This document shows positions 52,319 to 60,858 of a stretch of DNA of 64,000 nt, one piece after another. The notes beneath the pieces were generated by a model that was not told the origin of the DNA, made no database searches, and saw only the letters and a program-made list of their open reading frames with translations. Position 1 is the stretch's first letter; every line of letters begins with the position of its first letter. The position numbers and the translations under genes were made by a program. Origin of the DNA: Pedobacter zeaxanthinifaciens (GTDB taxonomy: Bacteria; Bacteroidota; Bacteroidia; Sphingobacteriales; Sphingobacteriaceae); the NCBI RefSeq assembly GCF_003313335.1, contig NZ_QMHP01000006.1:62001-126000 (forward strand), read 5' to 3'.

Positions 52319-53686
52319 ATGAAAACAATTATATGCAGCATATCGGCCTTTTTTGGGCTAGTTATGCAAGTAAACGCACAAGTGGGCAATTTGCCTTCGC
52401 CACCACAACCTGCTGTGCCGCAAGTACAGGCTTACAGCAATACGAGTACTACCGTAACTACACATAGTAAACAAACCACCGATGGCAAAACGGTGTATGA
52501 TACCCGTAGTTATAGCACTTCTGGAACGCAGCAAGATCAATATGATGATCCGCAGAAGACCAAGGCGTTCTCTAAATCGTTTGCTTTGGGAAAGGGAGAT
52601 AAAGTGAGCGTTTCTAACATCTATGGAAATATCATTGTTAAAACCTGGGATAAAAACGAGGTGAAACTGGATGCGGATATCAGAGCATTTGCCAATACGG
52701 AGGATGAAGCGCAAAAACTCATCGACAATGTGACGATCACTACAACAAAAAATGATGATGAAGCGGTTTTCAAAACGCAAATGGAAGATCGTAATGGCAA
52801 CTGGGGAAATGGGAGCAGAAATGGAAGAAGATGGCGCAGGGAAGTGAAAATTTTTATGACGCTTTACCTTCCAGCAAACGTGGCGCTTACGGCTACTCAA
52901 CAGTATGGCAACCTAGAAATCCCCGATTTTTCGGGACCAACTGCGCTTAAGGTGCAATACGGTAAGCTCATTACTGGAGATTTAAAAAATGCAAACAACT
53001 TTATTTCTGCACAGTACACCAGTGTTGATTTGAAAGATGTGAATAAAGCAACCATCAAACAACAATACGGCAGCGGTTTAAGTATTGCTTCCATAGGAGA
53101 TTTAAACCTAACGGCTCAATACGCCACCGTACGCATTGGAAACATTAGGGGTAATGCCAACATTAGGCAGCAGTACGGAAGTGGATTAAGCATATCATCT
53201 GTAGATAACTTAGACTTAGACGCTCAATATGCTTCTGTTAAAATTGGAACTATTAAAGGCGATGCCGGAATTAAAGTACAATATGGTAGTGGTTTAACCA
53301 TTGAACAAGTGGGGAATTTAAGCTTGACTTCGCAATATGTTGCTGTTAGAGTAGGTAAATTGATGGGCAATTTTACTGCCAAATCACAGTATGGTGGACG
53401 GTTAACCGTCGATCAGGTTGCTGCTAGTAGTAAAATTGTGAATTTAGACACAGAATATATCACCGTAACCTTGGGCTTTGCTGCTAACTACGGAGGGAAT
53501 TTTAATACAAACGTGAGTTATTCTAGCTTTAAAGCTGGTGAAAATATCACGGCTAGGAAAGTGGGAGATGATGATGACCGTAATTATAGTTCGACCAAAG
53601 AGTACACGGGAAGTGTTGGCAGGGGCGGAGCATCAAATGTAAGGGTTAATGCCAGGTACGGCTCTGTAACTTTCAGGGTGATTTAG
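52319..53686 (+). CDS. Secreted DUF4097 / head-GIN beta-repeat protein
   Basis: A 455-residue exported protein (signal peptide to about VNAQ). After a low-complexity Thr/Ser/Gln segment the central region has DUF4097-type repeats with a period of about 38 residues, each containing (Q)QYGSGLSI or AQYASVKIG and NLxLxAQYxxVRIGxI, about four to five copies from 195 to 385. Such repeats stack as a beta-helix. It is the third gene of the ECF sigma unit and is a likely envelope target of that sigma factor. A long hairpin follows. Function is unknown; a scaffold or adhesin is possible. Confidence 0.85.
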   Translation: MKTIICSISAFFGLVMQVNAQVGNLPSPPQPAVPQVQAYSNTSTTVTTHSKQTTDGKTVYDTRSYSTSGTQQDQYDDPQKTKAFSKSFALGKGDKVSVSNIYGNIIVKTWDKNEVKLDADIRAFANTEDEAQKLIDNVTITTTKNDDEAVFKTQMEDRNGNWGNGSRNGRRWRREVKIFMTLYLPANVALTATQQYGNLEIPDFSGPTALKVQYGKLITGDLKNANNFISAQYTSVDLKDVNKATIKQQYGSGLSIASIGDLNLTAQYATVRIGNIRGNANIRQQYGSGLSISSVDNLDLDAQYASVKIGTIKGDAGIKVQYGSGLTIEQVGNLSLTSQYVAVRVGKLMGNFTAKSQYGGRLTVDQVAASSKIVNLDTEYITVTLGFAANYGGNFNTNVSYSSFKAGENITARKVGDDDDRNYSSTKEYTGSVGRGGASNVRVNARYGSVTFRVI

Positions 53687-53781
53687 AAGCGGCTTGCGTT
53701 TAAGATGAAATTTGAAAGCGCATTACTTACGAATGATAAACCTAGCAAGTAGCATAATTCTTTTTATAATGAACTCACGTT

Positions 53782-53838
53782 AATTCATGAATGGTGCAAG
53801 AAAAAATCAAACTTATGCACCATTCATGAATTTTGTTT
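53782..53838 (+). terminator. Long hairpin between convergent genes
   Basis: AATTCATGAATGGTGCA (53782-53798) pairs perfectly with TGCACCATTCATGAATT (53816-53832) over a 17-nt loop, followed by TTGTTTTT on the plus strand. It ends the ECF operon and may also end the convergent glycoside-hydrolase operon. Confidence 0.75.
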
Positions 53839-53852
53839 TTATCAAAGCACAA

Positions 53853-55028
53853 TTAATTCTTTGGAAAAGCGGCTTTTTGAGGATAGATCTCTTTAAAAAC
53901 AGTTTTAATGGTGTCGTTTGCTAAGGCCTGATTGTAGAAATACACTTCGTTATTGATGCCCAGGCTGCGATTAATTTGTACTTGCTGTTTTAGCAGTTCC
54001 GGCGTCATCTTGATATTTCCGCCCTCCATTAAAATGATACCCGTTGCAAATAATTGGTTTGGATTGTTCTGCTTTACGATGGTATTGGCTTCAGTTACCG
54101 TTGCTTTATAGGCATCGGCATTGTACCTGTAACATTGTACCACTAGCAAATCGCAGTACTTATTTTTAATCCAATTAGGCCAATCTTGCATCAAATTTTC
54201 CTTGCTCCAGGGAAATGGATTAGGCGCAAAACTTACCATCACATTTTTGTTTTGTGCTTTTACACTTTTATATAATTTACCGGCAAAGTCATTCAGGATA
54301 TCCAATCTCCAATTTACCCAAGCGATATTGTTAAAGTCATTGGGCGGAGCTGAGCCAGCATGTTCTTTTTTGTATTTGGCAACGGTAAACTCATCGTAGC
54401 CTGAGTTTTTAGGCATTGCAGGTAACCGATCATCTCCTTGTATCCCATCCACATCAGGGTACAGGCTGATACCTTCTTTTATGAGTTCCAACAAATACTG
54501 TTGCACCTCAGGATGGTAAGCGTTAAAATAATAATCTTTTTGGTGATAATTGGCAGGCTTTCCATCGTTGCCGAGGGCTAAAAATTTTGGATTGTTAGCT
54601 AGCAGCGGATGGTTTGAGGTCATTTCCTTGATATCTCCCATAAAACCATATTCGTACCAAAAAAATACCTTAATGCCTTTTTGATGAGCCAAAACAATCA
54701 AATCTTTTACCGGATCGTTTGTTGGCGAATTGTACTTGCCAATGTAAGGCTGTAGGAGCGAAGTAGAATCTAAGGGTTGTTTACCGGTATATTTTTGAAG
54801 TACCTTGCTTTTGTAAATGGTCTTCGACTCGGCATAAGACACCAAGTAAATGGCGTTAAAGTTGAGTTCGTCCAGTAAGCCCACAAAATTTTTAATTTGC
54901 TGATAACTGTGCATTACTTTGGTGTACTTAGGTGCTGGCACCCAAACACCCCTAATGGCTTGTGGCGTTTCTGAAGCAATGCAGCAGGAATGAGCAAAAA
55001 TTAAAACGGCAAATACGAAAAATCTCAT
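53853..55028 (-). CDS. GHL10-family glycoside hydrolase, second copy
   Basis: A 391-residue exported protein (signal peptide, then a CCIASETPQAIRG start that may also be a lipobox). The rest is a GHL10 (DUF187) TIM-barrel: IRGVWVPAPKYTKVMHS, IKVFFWYEYGFMG, VDGIQGDDRLPAMP, FNNIAWVNWR and VMVSFAPNPFPWSKEN. The Asp pair in GDDR and Trp-rich loops probably line the active site. E. coli DigH (YddW) of this family cuts peptide-free peptidoglycan glycans. It is the last gene of the PUL-like operon, 21 bases after its paralogue, with which it shares nearly every motif. Confidence 0.88.
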   Translation of the reverse strand: MRFFVFAVLIFAHSCCIASETPQAIRGVWVPAPKYTKVMHSYQQIKNFVGLLDELNFNAIYLVSYAESKTIYKSKVLQKYTGKQPLDSTSLLQPYIGKYNSPTNDPVKDLIVLAHQKGIKVFFWYEYGFMGDIKEMTSNHPLLANNPKFLALGNDGKPANYHQKDYYFNAYHPEVQQYLLELIKEGISLYPDVDGIQGDDRLPAMPKNSGYDEFTVAKYKKEHAGSAPPNDFNNIAWVNWRLDILNDFAGKLYKSVKAQNKNVMVSFAPNPFPWSKENLMQDWPNWIKNKYCDLLVVQCYRYNADAYKATVTEANTIVKQNNPNQLFATGIILMEGGNIKMTPELLKQQVQINRSLGINNEVYFYNQALANDTIKTVFKEIYPQKAAFPKN

Positions 55029-55049
55029 GCAAATAATTAAACTAAACTA

Positions 55050-56183
55050 CTATTGATTATAAGTTTCAAAAAAGGTAGGAAACTTTTTAACGCCTTCAAA
55101 AAACCAAAAGCTTTCTCCCACAATTCCCTCGGCCCGGTTGGCATCTATCATTTGTTTGAAGAAATCATCGGTTGGATTGTAAGTGCCGTTTTGTATCAGC
55201 ACTCCTGGGTAAAATTTAGACTTATGCTGCGGTTTAACGTAGGTTAATTGTTGCTTTAAAGTTGATTTGTAAGCTGCAATATCATAACGATAATGCTGAG
55301 GGATTACCAAGTCGGCGTAGCCTTTATCCAACCAATTTGGCCAATCTTGCAGGTATTCATCTTTTGCCCAAGGGTGTACGCTTGGCGCTACCGTAACCAT
55401 TACTTTAGGTTTTTTGGCTTTAACTTGTTGATAAAGCTTGCCTAAAAAAGTGGTCAATAAATCGGCTCTCCAGTTTACCCACTCTGTGTTTTTATAGTCG
55501 CTCGGTGGGTTAGCTCCCGAGTGTTGCGCCTTATACAAATTCACAGTGTAATCATCATATCCACCAGTTGAGGGTAAAGCAGGAAGACGATCATCGCCTT
55601 GCACACCATCAACGTCATATTTTTCAACCACTTCTAATACCAACGATGAAATAAAATCCTGTACTTCGGGCATAAATGCGTTCATCCATTCGAAGCCATT
55701 TTTGGTCAGTAAATTACCATTGCTATCTTTTGCAGCCCATTGTGGCTTAGTTTGGAGGATGAGGCCACCGTTCTGATTATTAGAAGCTGCGAAGCCATAC
55801 TCGAACCAAGCGTGTACTTTTATGCCAGCCTTATGGCCTTCCTCAACCATTTCCTGAAGTGGGTCTCTGCCCTGAAATTTTGAAGCTATCTTCGCATTTT
55901 CACCAAATAGATTGGCCATTACTGTACTTGGATAAAGTGTGCGGCCTTGGTTCCAAACCACCACAAAAATATTATTGATACCGCTTTTTTTGCAGGTAGC
56001 AACCGCTTCCTGAATGTTTGCTCTTGAATCAAGCGCTGTACTAGCCACATTGGTAATCCAAGTTCCGGCAAAATGCGGATCTGATTTTGTTTTAGTAGGA
56101 GGTAAGGAAGCTTCATTTTTTTTACAAGCACAACTTACCAAAGTTATAATTGCCACAAGGGCGATAGTTGATTTCTTTAACAT
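55050..56183 (-). CDS. GHL10-family glycoside hydrolase lipoprotein, first copy
   Basis: A 377-residue lipoprotein (signal with lipobox LVSC). GHL10 barrel with FAGTWITNVASTALDS, IKVHAWFEYGFAA, VDGVQGDDRLPALP, YKNTEWVNWR and VMVTVAPSVHPWAKDE. Clear tandem paralogue of the next gene downstream. The ATG at 56183 gives a perfect lipoprotein and a 7-base gap after the preceding stop; the ATG at 56201 would overlap the upstream gene by 11 bases and add six residues. As a lipoprotein it could act at the outer-membrane surface, with the second copy in the periplasm. Confidence 0.88.
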   Translation of the reverse strand: MLKKSTIALVAIITLVSCACKKNEASLPPTKTKSDPHFAGTWITNVASTALDSRANIQEAVATCKKSGINNIFVVVWNQGRTLYPSTVMANLFGENAKIASKFQGRDPLQEMVEEGHKAGIKVHAWFEYGFAASNNQNGGLILQTKPQWAAKDSNGNLLTKNGFEWMNAFMPEVQDFISSLVLEVVEKYDVDGVQGDDRLPALPSTGGYDDYTVNLYKAQHSGANPPSDYKNTEWVNWRADLLTTFLGKLYQQVKAKKPKVMVTVAPSVHPWAKDEYLQDWPNWLDKGYADLVIPQHYRYDIAAYKSTLKQQLTYVKPQHKSKFYPGVLIQNGTYNPTDDFFKQMIDANRAEGIVGESFWFFEGVKKFPTFFETYNQ

Positions 56184-56190
56184 CTTTTTC

Positions 56191-57078
56191 TTAATATCCA
56201 TTCCCGTTGATATTTACTGTCTCTCCGCCTTTCAATAATTCTGCTTCGGATGCTATAATGCTGAAATAATTAGTTGCAGGGCATCTCATATCCGTTAAGC
56301 GGCCACTATGCGCTGGCACTTTAATGGTTTTACCCTCGTAACTTCTCAGCAGATATGTTTCCAACCACTTTGAATTTTCTACTTTAGCTTTAGTTACTTG
56401 TGCAGGTTTACCTTCGTTGCTTACCTGATCTATTGCATTTACTCGTTTAAACTCGCCAATGGATCCTGGTCTGTAGCCGTCTGCATCAAACTCTTTTTCA
56501 AATTTTTTGCCTGCTCCTTCCACGGTAAACTTTAATTTTCCGTTAGCTACAATTTCAACGGACATGGTTACTTCTTCCTCCGGATACCAGTAATATGCCG
56601 GTTGTGCCGGAGCATTTTCGTAGGCAGCAGCTTGCCCGCCAGAATGCGAAGTGCGTCTTAAAAAAGGTCTGAAAGCTTTGCGCTCAGTGCTTACCGCACC
56701 GTTCTCTATCACTACTTCCCAAGTTAAGCCTATGTCTGTTTCTTGTCCGCCCATGCTGCCTCCCATATAAACCGAAGGATTATCCAAATATTGGCCGGGC
56801 TTAGCGGGATTATTGCGTGTTGGGTCAAAAGTAATTTTTGGTAATGTTACCCTACCGCCAATGCCCAACCAAACATCTTTACTTGATACCATTTTGCGGT
56901 AATAGGCACCGTTAAAGCAAGGTTTGGTTTTGTCAGGTCTAATTTCGCTTTTGAAGAAAGTATTAATTGGATCGGTTTCTGTTTCGTTTTTTTCAGGTGT
57001 TTTATCCTCTTTTCCACAAGCCAATAGCGCTAAAACTAAACAAGCATTAACAAATTTAAACATGGTTAACTTTTTCAT
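56191..57078 (-). CDS. Lipoprotein of unknown function in the PUL
   Basis: A 295-residue lipoprotein (signal ending ALLACGK). No family was recognised. The mature part has aromatic-rich beta-type sequence (PAYYWYPEEEVTMSVEIVAN, VTLPKITFDPTRNNP) consistent with a carbohydrate-binding beta-sandwich, and a conserved-looking C-terminal SGRLTDMRCPATNYF. It lies between the DUF5018 gene and the hydrolases, so surface glycan binding is a reasonable guess. The start at 57078 (MKKLTMFKF) is selected because it begins the signal peptide, while the longer frame contains unrelated sequence that overlaps the previous gene. Confidence 0.75.
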   Translation of the reverse strand: MKKLTMFKFVNACLVLALLACGKEDKTPEKNETETDPINTFFKSEIRPDKTKPCFNGAYYRKMVSSKDVWLGIGGRVTLPKITFDPTRNNPAKPGQYLDNPSVYMGGSMGGQETDIGLTWEVVIENGAVSTERKAFRPFLRRTSHSGGQAAAYENAPAQPAYYWYPEEEVTMSVEIVANGKLKFTVEGAGKKFEKEFDADGYRPGSIGEFKRVNAIDQVSNEGKPAQVTKAKVENSKWLETYLLRSYEGKTIKVPAHSGRLTDMRCPATNYFSIIASEAELLKGGETVNINGNGY

Positions 57079-57130
57079 TTTTAAAAATTTAATAAATGGG
57101 GACAAAGCGCTAACCTTGTCCCCATTAGTT

Positions 57131-58933
57131 TTATTGTTCCAACTTATAAAGCTGCATACCAATGTTGGTGCATGCAAAAACAGCATGTAGCTTTCCATTC
57201 ACTTTAGCGATATCAACGTCCATTGTAACGTTTGCATTTGCTGCGGTAGAAGGCATTAACACATTCATAATTGGATTTTGCACCGAAGTAGTTTTGTTAT
57301 CGGTAATATCTGCCAAACGGAAATAAGCGCCTTTTCCAGATGAATACACTACAAAGCCTAAGTAAATTCTGTTATCGAGTTTATAAATTTTACAATCAGA
57401 AGCGGATAGTCCAGAGGTTTTTCCTAGCTCATCCATAGTGCTGCCCAAAGCAATGATACCGTTGAAATTAGTTCCGGTAGCGGCACCAATGAAGCCTGGA
57501 GTTCCAATTGGCATTGGCTCAATGCTGTAGTAGAAACCAGTTGCTGCGTAAGGGAAGGCATATTTGGTAGGTGTTGGATTTAGTACGCCAGCAGTTACCG
57601 TCCAAACGAAAACATCTGTGCTTTGCGCCCTGGCTACCGTGATGATGGCATTTCCATCTAAGCTACCTGATACGTTAATACCTGCTGCCCTAAATGCCGT
57701 AGTACCTAAACCTAAACTCGCTGAAGAGTAAGTAATGTATGGCACCGGGGCCGCTGTTACGTTATCCCATTTGTAGATGGTTTGATCAACGGTAGTTAAA
57801 CCTAAAGAAACCGCTAATATTACTCCTTTACTGTCCGTAGCTACTTTACGCAAGCTATTAGCTATTACTACGCCGGTTTTATTTAGCACACCAACTTGGT
57901 TACCTGCTAAGTCGTAATAATTTGGACCTACTACAGTTGGTGCTGTTGCCGAATAATTGGCTACCACAATATTGCTTCCACTAAAAGCGATACCAACTAA
58001 GTCGTTTGCAGGGTATCCAAAGGCAGCATAATCTTTAGAAAATACCGGTTTTAACGAAAGTTGAGGCACGCCAATGGTAAATTGTTTTTCGATACCATCA
58101 GAGCCGGTAATTTTTACTTTCTCAGCTAAAGTTAACAAATTCAGGTTGGTGCCTGTAAAGCTAGGATCTATCCTGTTTCCAAAACCTGCAGCAATGGTTA
58201 CGGTAGCTTTTGAAAAATCGGTAATTCCTTTTACGTAAGGAATGATGGTACTTGGCGCTACAAAAACAACCGAATCAGTAGCGATACCGTTGATGGTCAT
58301 AGAGCGTACCGAAGCTGGACCAACTTGCTCAGTAGTGATGATAAAATCATAACTGTAAATGGTTTCGCCATCAGCTCCTTTAACTTTGAAGGTTTTTTGG
58401 GTGCTGTAGTCGGCAGCCTGGCCGTTTGTAAAATCAACCAAAGTACCGTTTACAAAATCCATTGTTACTTTTAAATTAGTAAGGTTGGTGTTTTTTGGTA
58501 CCTGCACAATTAAGGAAGTACTGCTAAAGTGTACATCAGCTTTTGGAATGTTTAACCCTTCGATGATAAATGTTGATAACAAAGGGGGAGACTGGATTTT
58601 AAGCACAGTGTTGATGTCTTCTCCATTTGATCCTTTTAAGCTGAGGTTAAGCGGTTTGCGTACATCTCTAATTTGATTGTTTTCAAAGTCGATAACTTCA
58701 CCATTGGCTACTAAAACCTGCAATTTAACTTTTGACAAGTCCCTGCCCGCCGGCACCACCACACTAGCTACGTTAGCATTGTAGCTTGGCGTAAAAAGCT
58801 CGTTGTTGATTTTTACGCCAACAATTTTTGCCGCTTCGTAACTTCTGTCAAGTTCGTCTTTCTTTTTACAGCTGGCAAAAATTACCACCAGTAACAGTAT
58901 AAACTGGATGGTTTTAAATTTCATATTCTTCAT
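57131..58933 (-). CDS. DUF5018 domain lipoprotein, probable surface glycan-binding protein
   Basis: A 600-residue lipoprotein (lipobox FASC). Three successive Ig-like/DUF5018 repeats of about 80-90 residues cover 30-290, each with a LxxxKVxxxxxNGxxxDFxNxQ core and a GxDGE hairpin; the C-terminal 300 residues look like a beta-propeller (repeated W/F-D and G-x-x-G segments). Its place directly after susD, where SusE/SusF-like surface glycan-binding proteins are encoded, suggests substrate binding. The start is taken at 58933; 58924 is an equally good alternative. One DUF5018-like module is also fused to the beta-lactamase-fold lipoprotein at 6.5 kb. Confidence 0.8.
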   Translation of the reverse strand: MKNMKFKTIQFILLLVVIFASCKKKDELDRSYEAAKIVGVKINNELFTPSYNANVASVVVPAGRDLSKVKLQVLVANGEVIDFENNQIRDVRKPLNLSLKGSNGEDINTVLKIQSPPLLSTFIIEGLNIPKADVHFSSTSLIVQVPKNTNLTNLKVTMDFVNGTLVDFTNGQAADYSTQKTFKVKGADGETIYSYDFIITTEQVGPASVRSMTINGIATDSVVFVAPSTIIPYVKGITDFSKATVTIAAGFGNRIDPSFTGTNLNLLTLAEKVKITGSDGIEKQFTIGVPQLSLKPVFSKDYAAFGYPANDLVGIAFSGSNIVVANYSATAPTVVGPNYYDLAGNQVGVLNKTGVVIANSLRKVATDSKGVILAVSLGLTTVDQTIYKWDNVTAAPVPYITYSSASLGLGTTAFRAAGINVSGSLDGNAIITVARAQSTDVFVWTVTAGVLNPTPTKYAFPYAATGFYYSIEPMPIGTPGFIGAATGTNFNGIIALGSTMDELGKTSGLSASDCKIYKLDNRIYLGFVVYSSGKGAYFRLADITDNKTTSVQNPIMNVLMPSTAANANVTMDVDIAKVNGKLHAVFACTNIGMQLYKLEQ

Positions 58934-58965
58934 ACTTTCAATTCTTGATTTGAATAATACCATCG

Positions 58966-60840
58966 TTATTGGCCATAGCCTGGATTTTGTCCTAGCCAAG
59001 GCGCTTTATTGAGTTCGGTTTGAGGGACAGGCCATACATAGAACCTATCTTCCCATTTACGGTTTCTATCTCTGGTACGTAATTTTGCCGCGTAAGCTTG
59101 ATAGCTGGCAACGTCATTTAAATCACGCTCTGAACCTGCACCACCAAAGGAAGGAACCATATCCGGTGTTACTTGGTCGTATCCGTTAGGATAAACTTTT
59201 GTGGTGGTATTTACACCTGTTGCTAAAGGATAGCCGTAAGTTGGTTCCGCATTTTGGATCGCTCCCAATCTCCAACGACGCATATCAAAAAAGTACAACT
59301 GTTCTTTTGCCAATTCTACTTTACGCTCTCTGCGTACAATTTGGCGCATTTTGTCTTGGTTTCCAGCTCTTGATGGATCAGCCACTAAAATAGAAGGCAT
59401 GCCCACCCTTGCTCTAACTTGATCAATTGCATTTACGACAGTAGCATCCAATTCGCCCAATTCAATTTTAGCTTCGGCGTAAGTCAGTAAAATTTCTGCA
59501 TAACGCATTAGCAAAATGTTGTAGGTAGGCAAGGCAGTACTTTCATCATCAAAATGATTGTATTTTCTCCAAGCAAAGCCAACACCGCTTTGTACATATC
59601 CAAATTGTGCAACTGAGCCGGCATAGTCTAAGTTGTCTACCAACCTTGCATTTCCTTGCGCATCAAACGATTTAGTTTGTGGATTGTAGATTTCCATTAA
59701 AAACTTCAGCTTGTTGCTTCCTGTGTTGCCAATAATGGTATCGCCTTGCGTATAAATGGTGTATTTTAAACGAGGGTCGCGGTTAATGAACGGCGTTTTA
59801 GGGTTGTAACCAGATCCTGCCTCATCAATACGTTTTCCGTTGCTGGTTTCGTAGGTATCTACTAGTTGTTGTGTAGGGAACCTGCCGCTTTGACCAATCA
59901 TACGTACTTGCTCACCCAACGACATGTAGTGGGAGTTTTTATCGCCAAAATCAGAGAACATCATAAACATCATGGTTTCTCTTTTGGTATCGGCTTTAAG
60001 CTGCCCTGCTCTGGTAAATAAATCATTGTAGTTAGTGGCTAAACCTCTACCGCTTTCGTCCATAATCCTTTTGGCTGCGGTAGCTGCAATTCTGAAAAAC
60101 TCCGTAGCTTTTTGAGGATCTTTAACGGCATCTTTACCAAAACCAAATTTGTTCCACGATGCAGCATATAAGGCAATACGAGCTTTTAGGCCCAAGGCAA
60201 CCGATTTATCTACGCGGCCCCATTCAGTAGCAATCCAAGGCAGGTTGGTGGCTGCATCATCTAAATCAGCAATGATGGAAGTAACAGCAGTTTGCCAAGG
60301 CGTACGCCCAACGTTTTGTAGCTGTGCCTCAGTTACCGGATCGGTAAAGTAAGGGATATCGCCAAAAAGACTGATTAATTGGATGTTGTAGTGCGCTCTA
60401 AGCACCCTAACTTCTGATACGTATTGTTTTGCTTTATCGTTAAGCTCGCTATAGTAAGGCTGCGCACCGCTAATTACCGAGTTACAACGAGCCACCGAAG
60501 TGTAAAGGTTGGCCCAAGTAAGCTCTTGTGCATAGTTGGTTCTTAGGTCAACACTGCCTACGCCAATACTTGCATTATCGGCTCTTTCGATACCAAAAGG
60601 GGTGTACATATCCCATAGTATTGACAATGGAATGTTGCTACTGCCACCATGGTTCATTTTTAATAATTGATAACAGCCGTTAGCCCCTTGTTTAATGGCG
60701 CCTTCGTTATTATAAAAGTTGGATGATAAGTAGTCGCTTAGCGGTTCTCTATCCAAATAATCTTTTTTACAACCAGATACCGATACTAATGCGGCTACTC
60801 CTAAAATGGCGAAACTGGTTTTCATGATCTTATTTTTCAT
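58966..60840 (-). CDS. SusD/RagB family outer-membrane lipoprotein
   Basis: A 624-residue SusD homologue that caps the SusC pore and binds glycan. Signal and lipobox end VSGCKKDYLDREP, the classic SusD start. TPR-like segments and the RagB C-terminal domain with FAWRKYN, LLMRYAEILLTYAEAKIELG and RRERKVELAKEQLYFFDMRRW are clear. It starts 18 bases after susC. The length is at the long end for the family. The partner is the SusC protein upstream. Confidence 0.95.
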   Translation of the reverse strand: MKNKIMKTSFAILGVAALVSVSGCKKDYLDREPLSDYLSSNFYNNEGAIKQGANGCYQLLKMNHGGSSNIPLSILWDMYTPFGIERADNASIGVGSVDLRTNYAQELTWANLYTSVARCNSVISGAQPYYSELNDKAKQYVSEVRVLRAHYNIQLISLFGDIPYFTDPVTEAQLQNVGRTPWQTAVTSIIADLDDAATNLPWIATEWGRVDKSVALGLKARIALYAASWNKFGFGKDAVKDPQKATEFFRIAATAAKRIMDESGRGLATNYNDLFTRAGQLKADTKRETMMFMMFSDFGDKNSHYMSLGEQVRMIGQSGRFPTQQLVDTYETSNGKRIDEAGSGYNPKTPFINRDPRLKYTIYTQGDTIIGNTGSNKLKFLMEIYNPQTKSFDAQGNARLVDNLDYAGSVAQFGYVQSGVGFAWRKYNHFDDESTALPTYNILLMRYAEILLTYAEAKIELGELDATVVNAIDQVRARVGMPSILVADPSRAGNQDKMRQIVRRERKVELAKEQLYFFDMRRWRLGAIQNAEPTYGYPLATGVNTTTKVYPNGYDQVTPDMVPSFGGAGSERDLNDVASYQAYAAKLRTRDRNRKWEDRFYVWPVPQTELNKAPWLGQNPGYGQ

Positions 60841-60858
60841 TTTTAATTAGGTCTAAGA

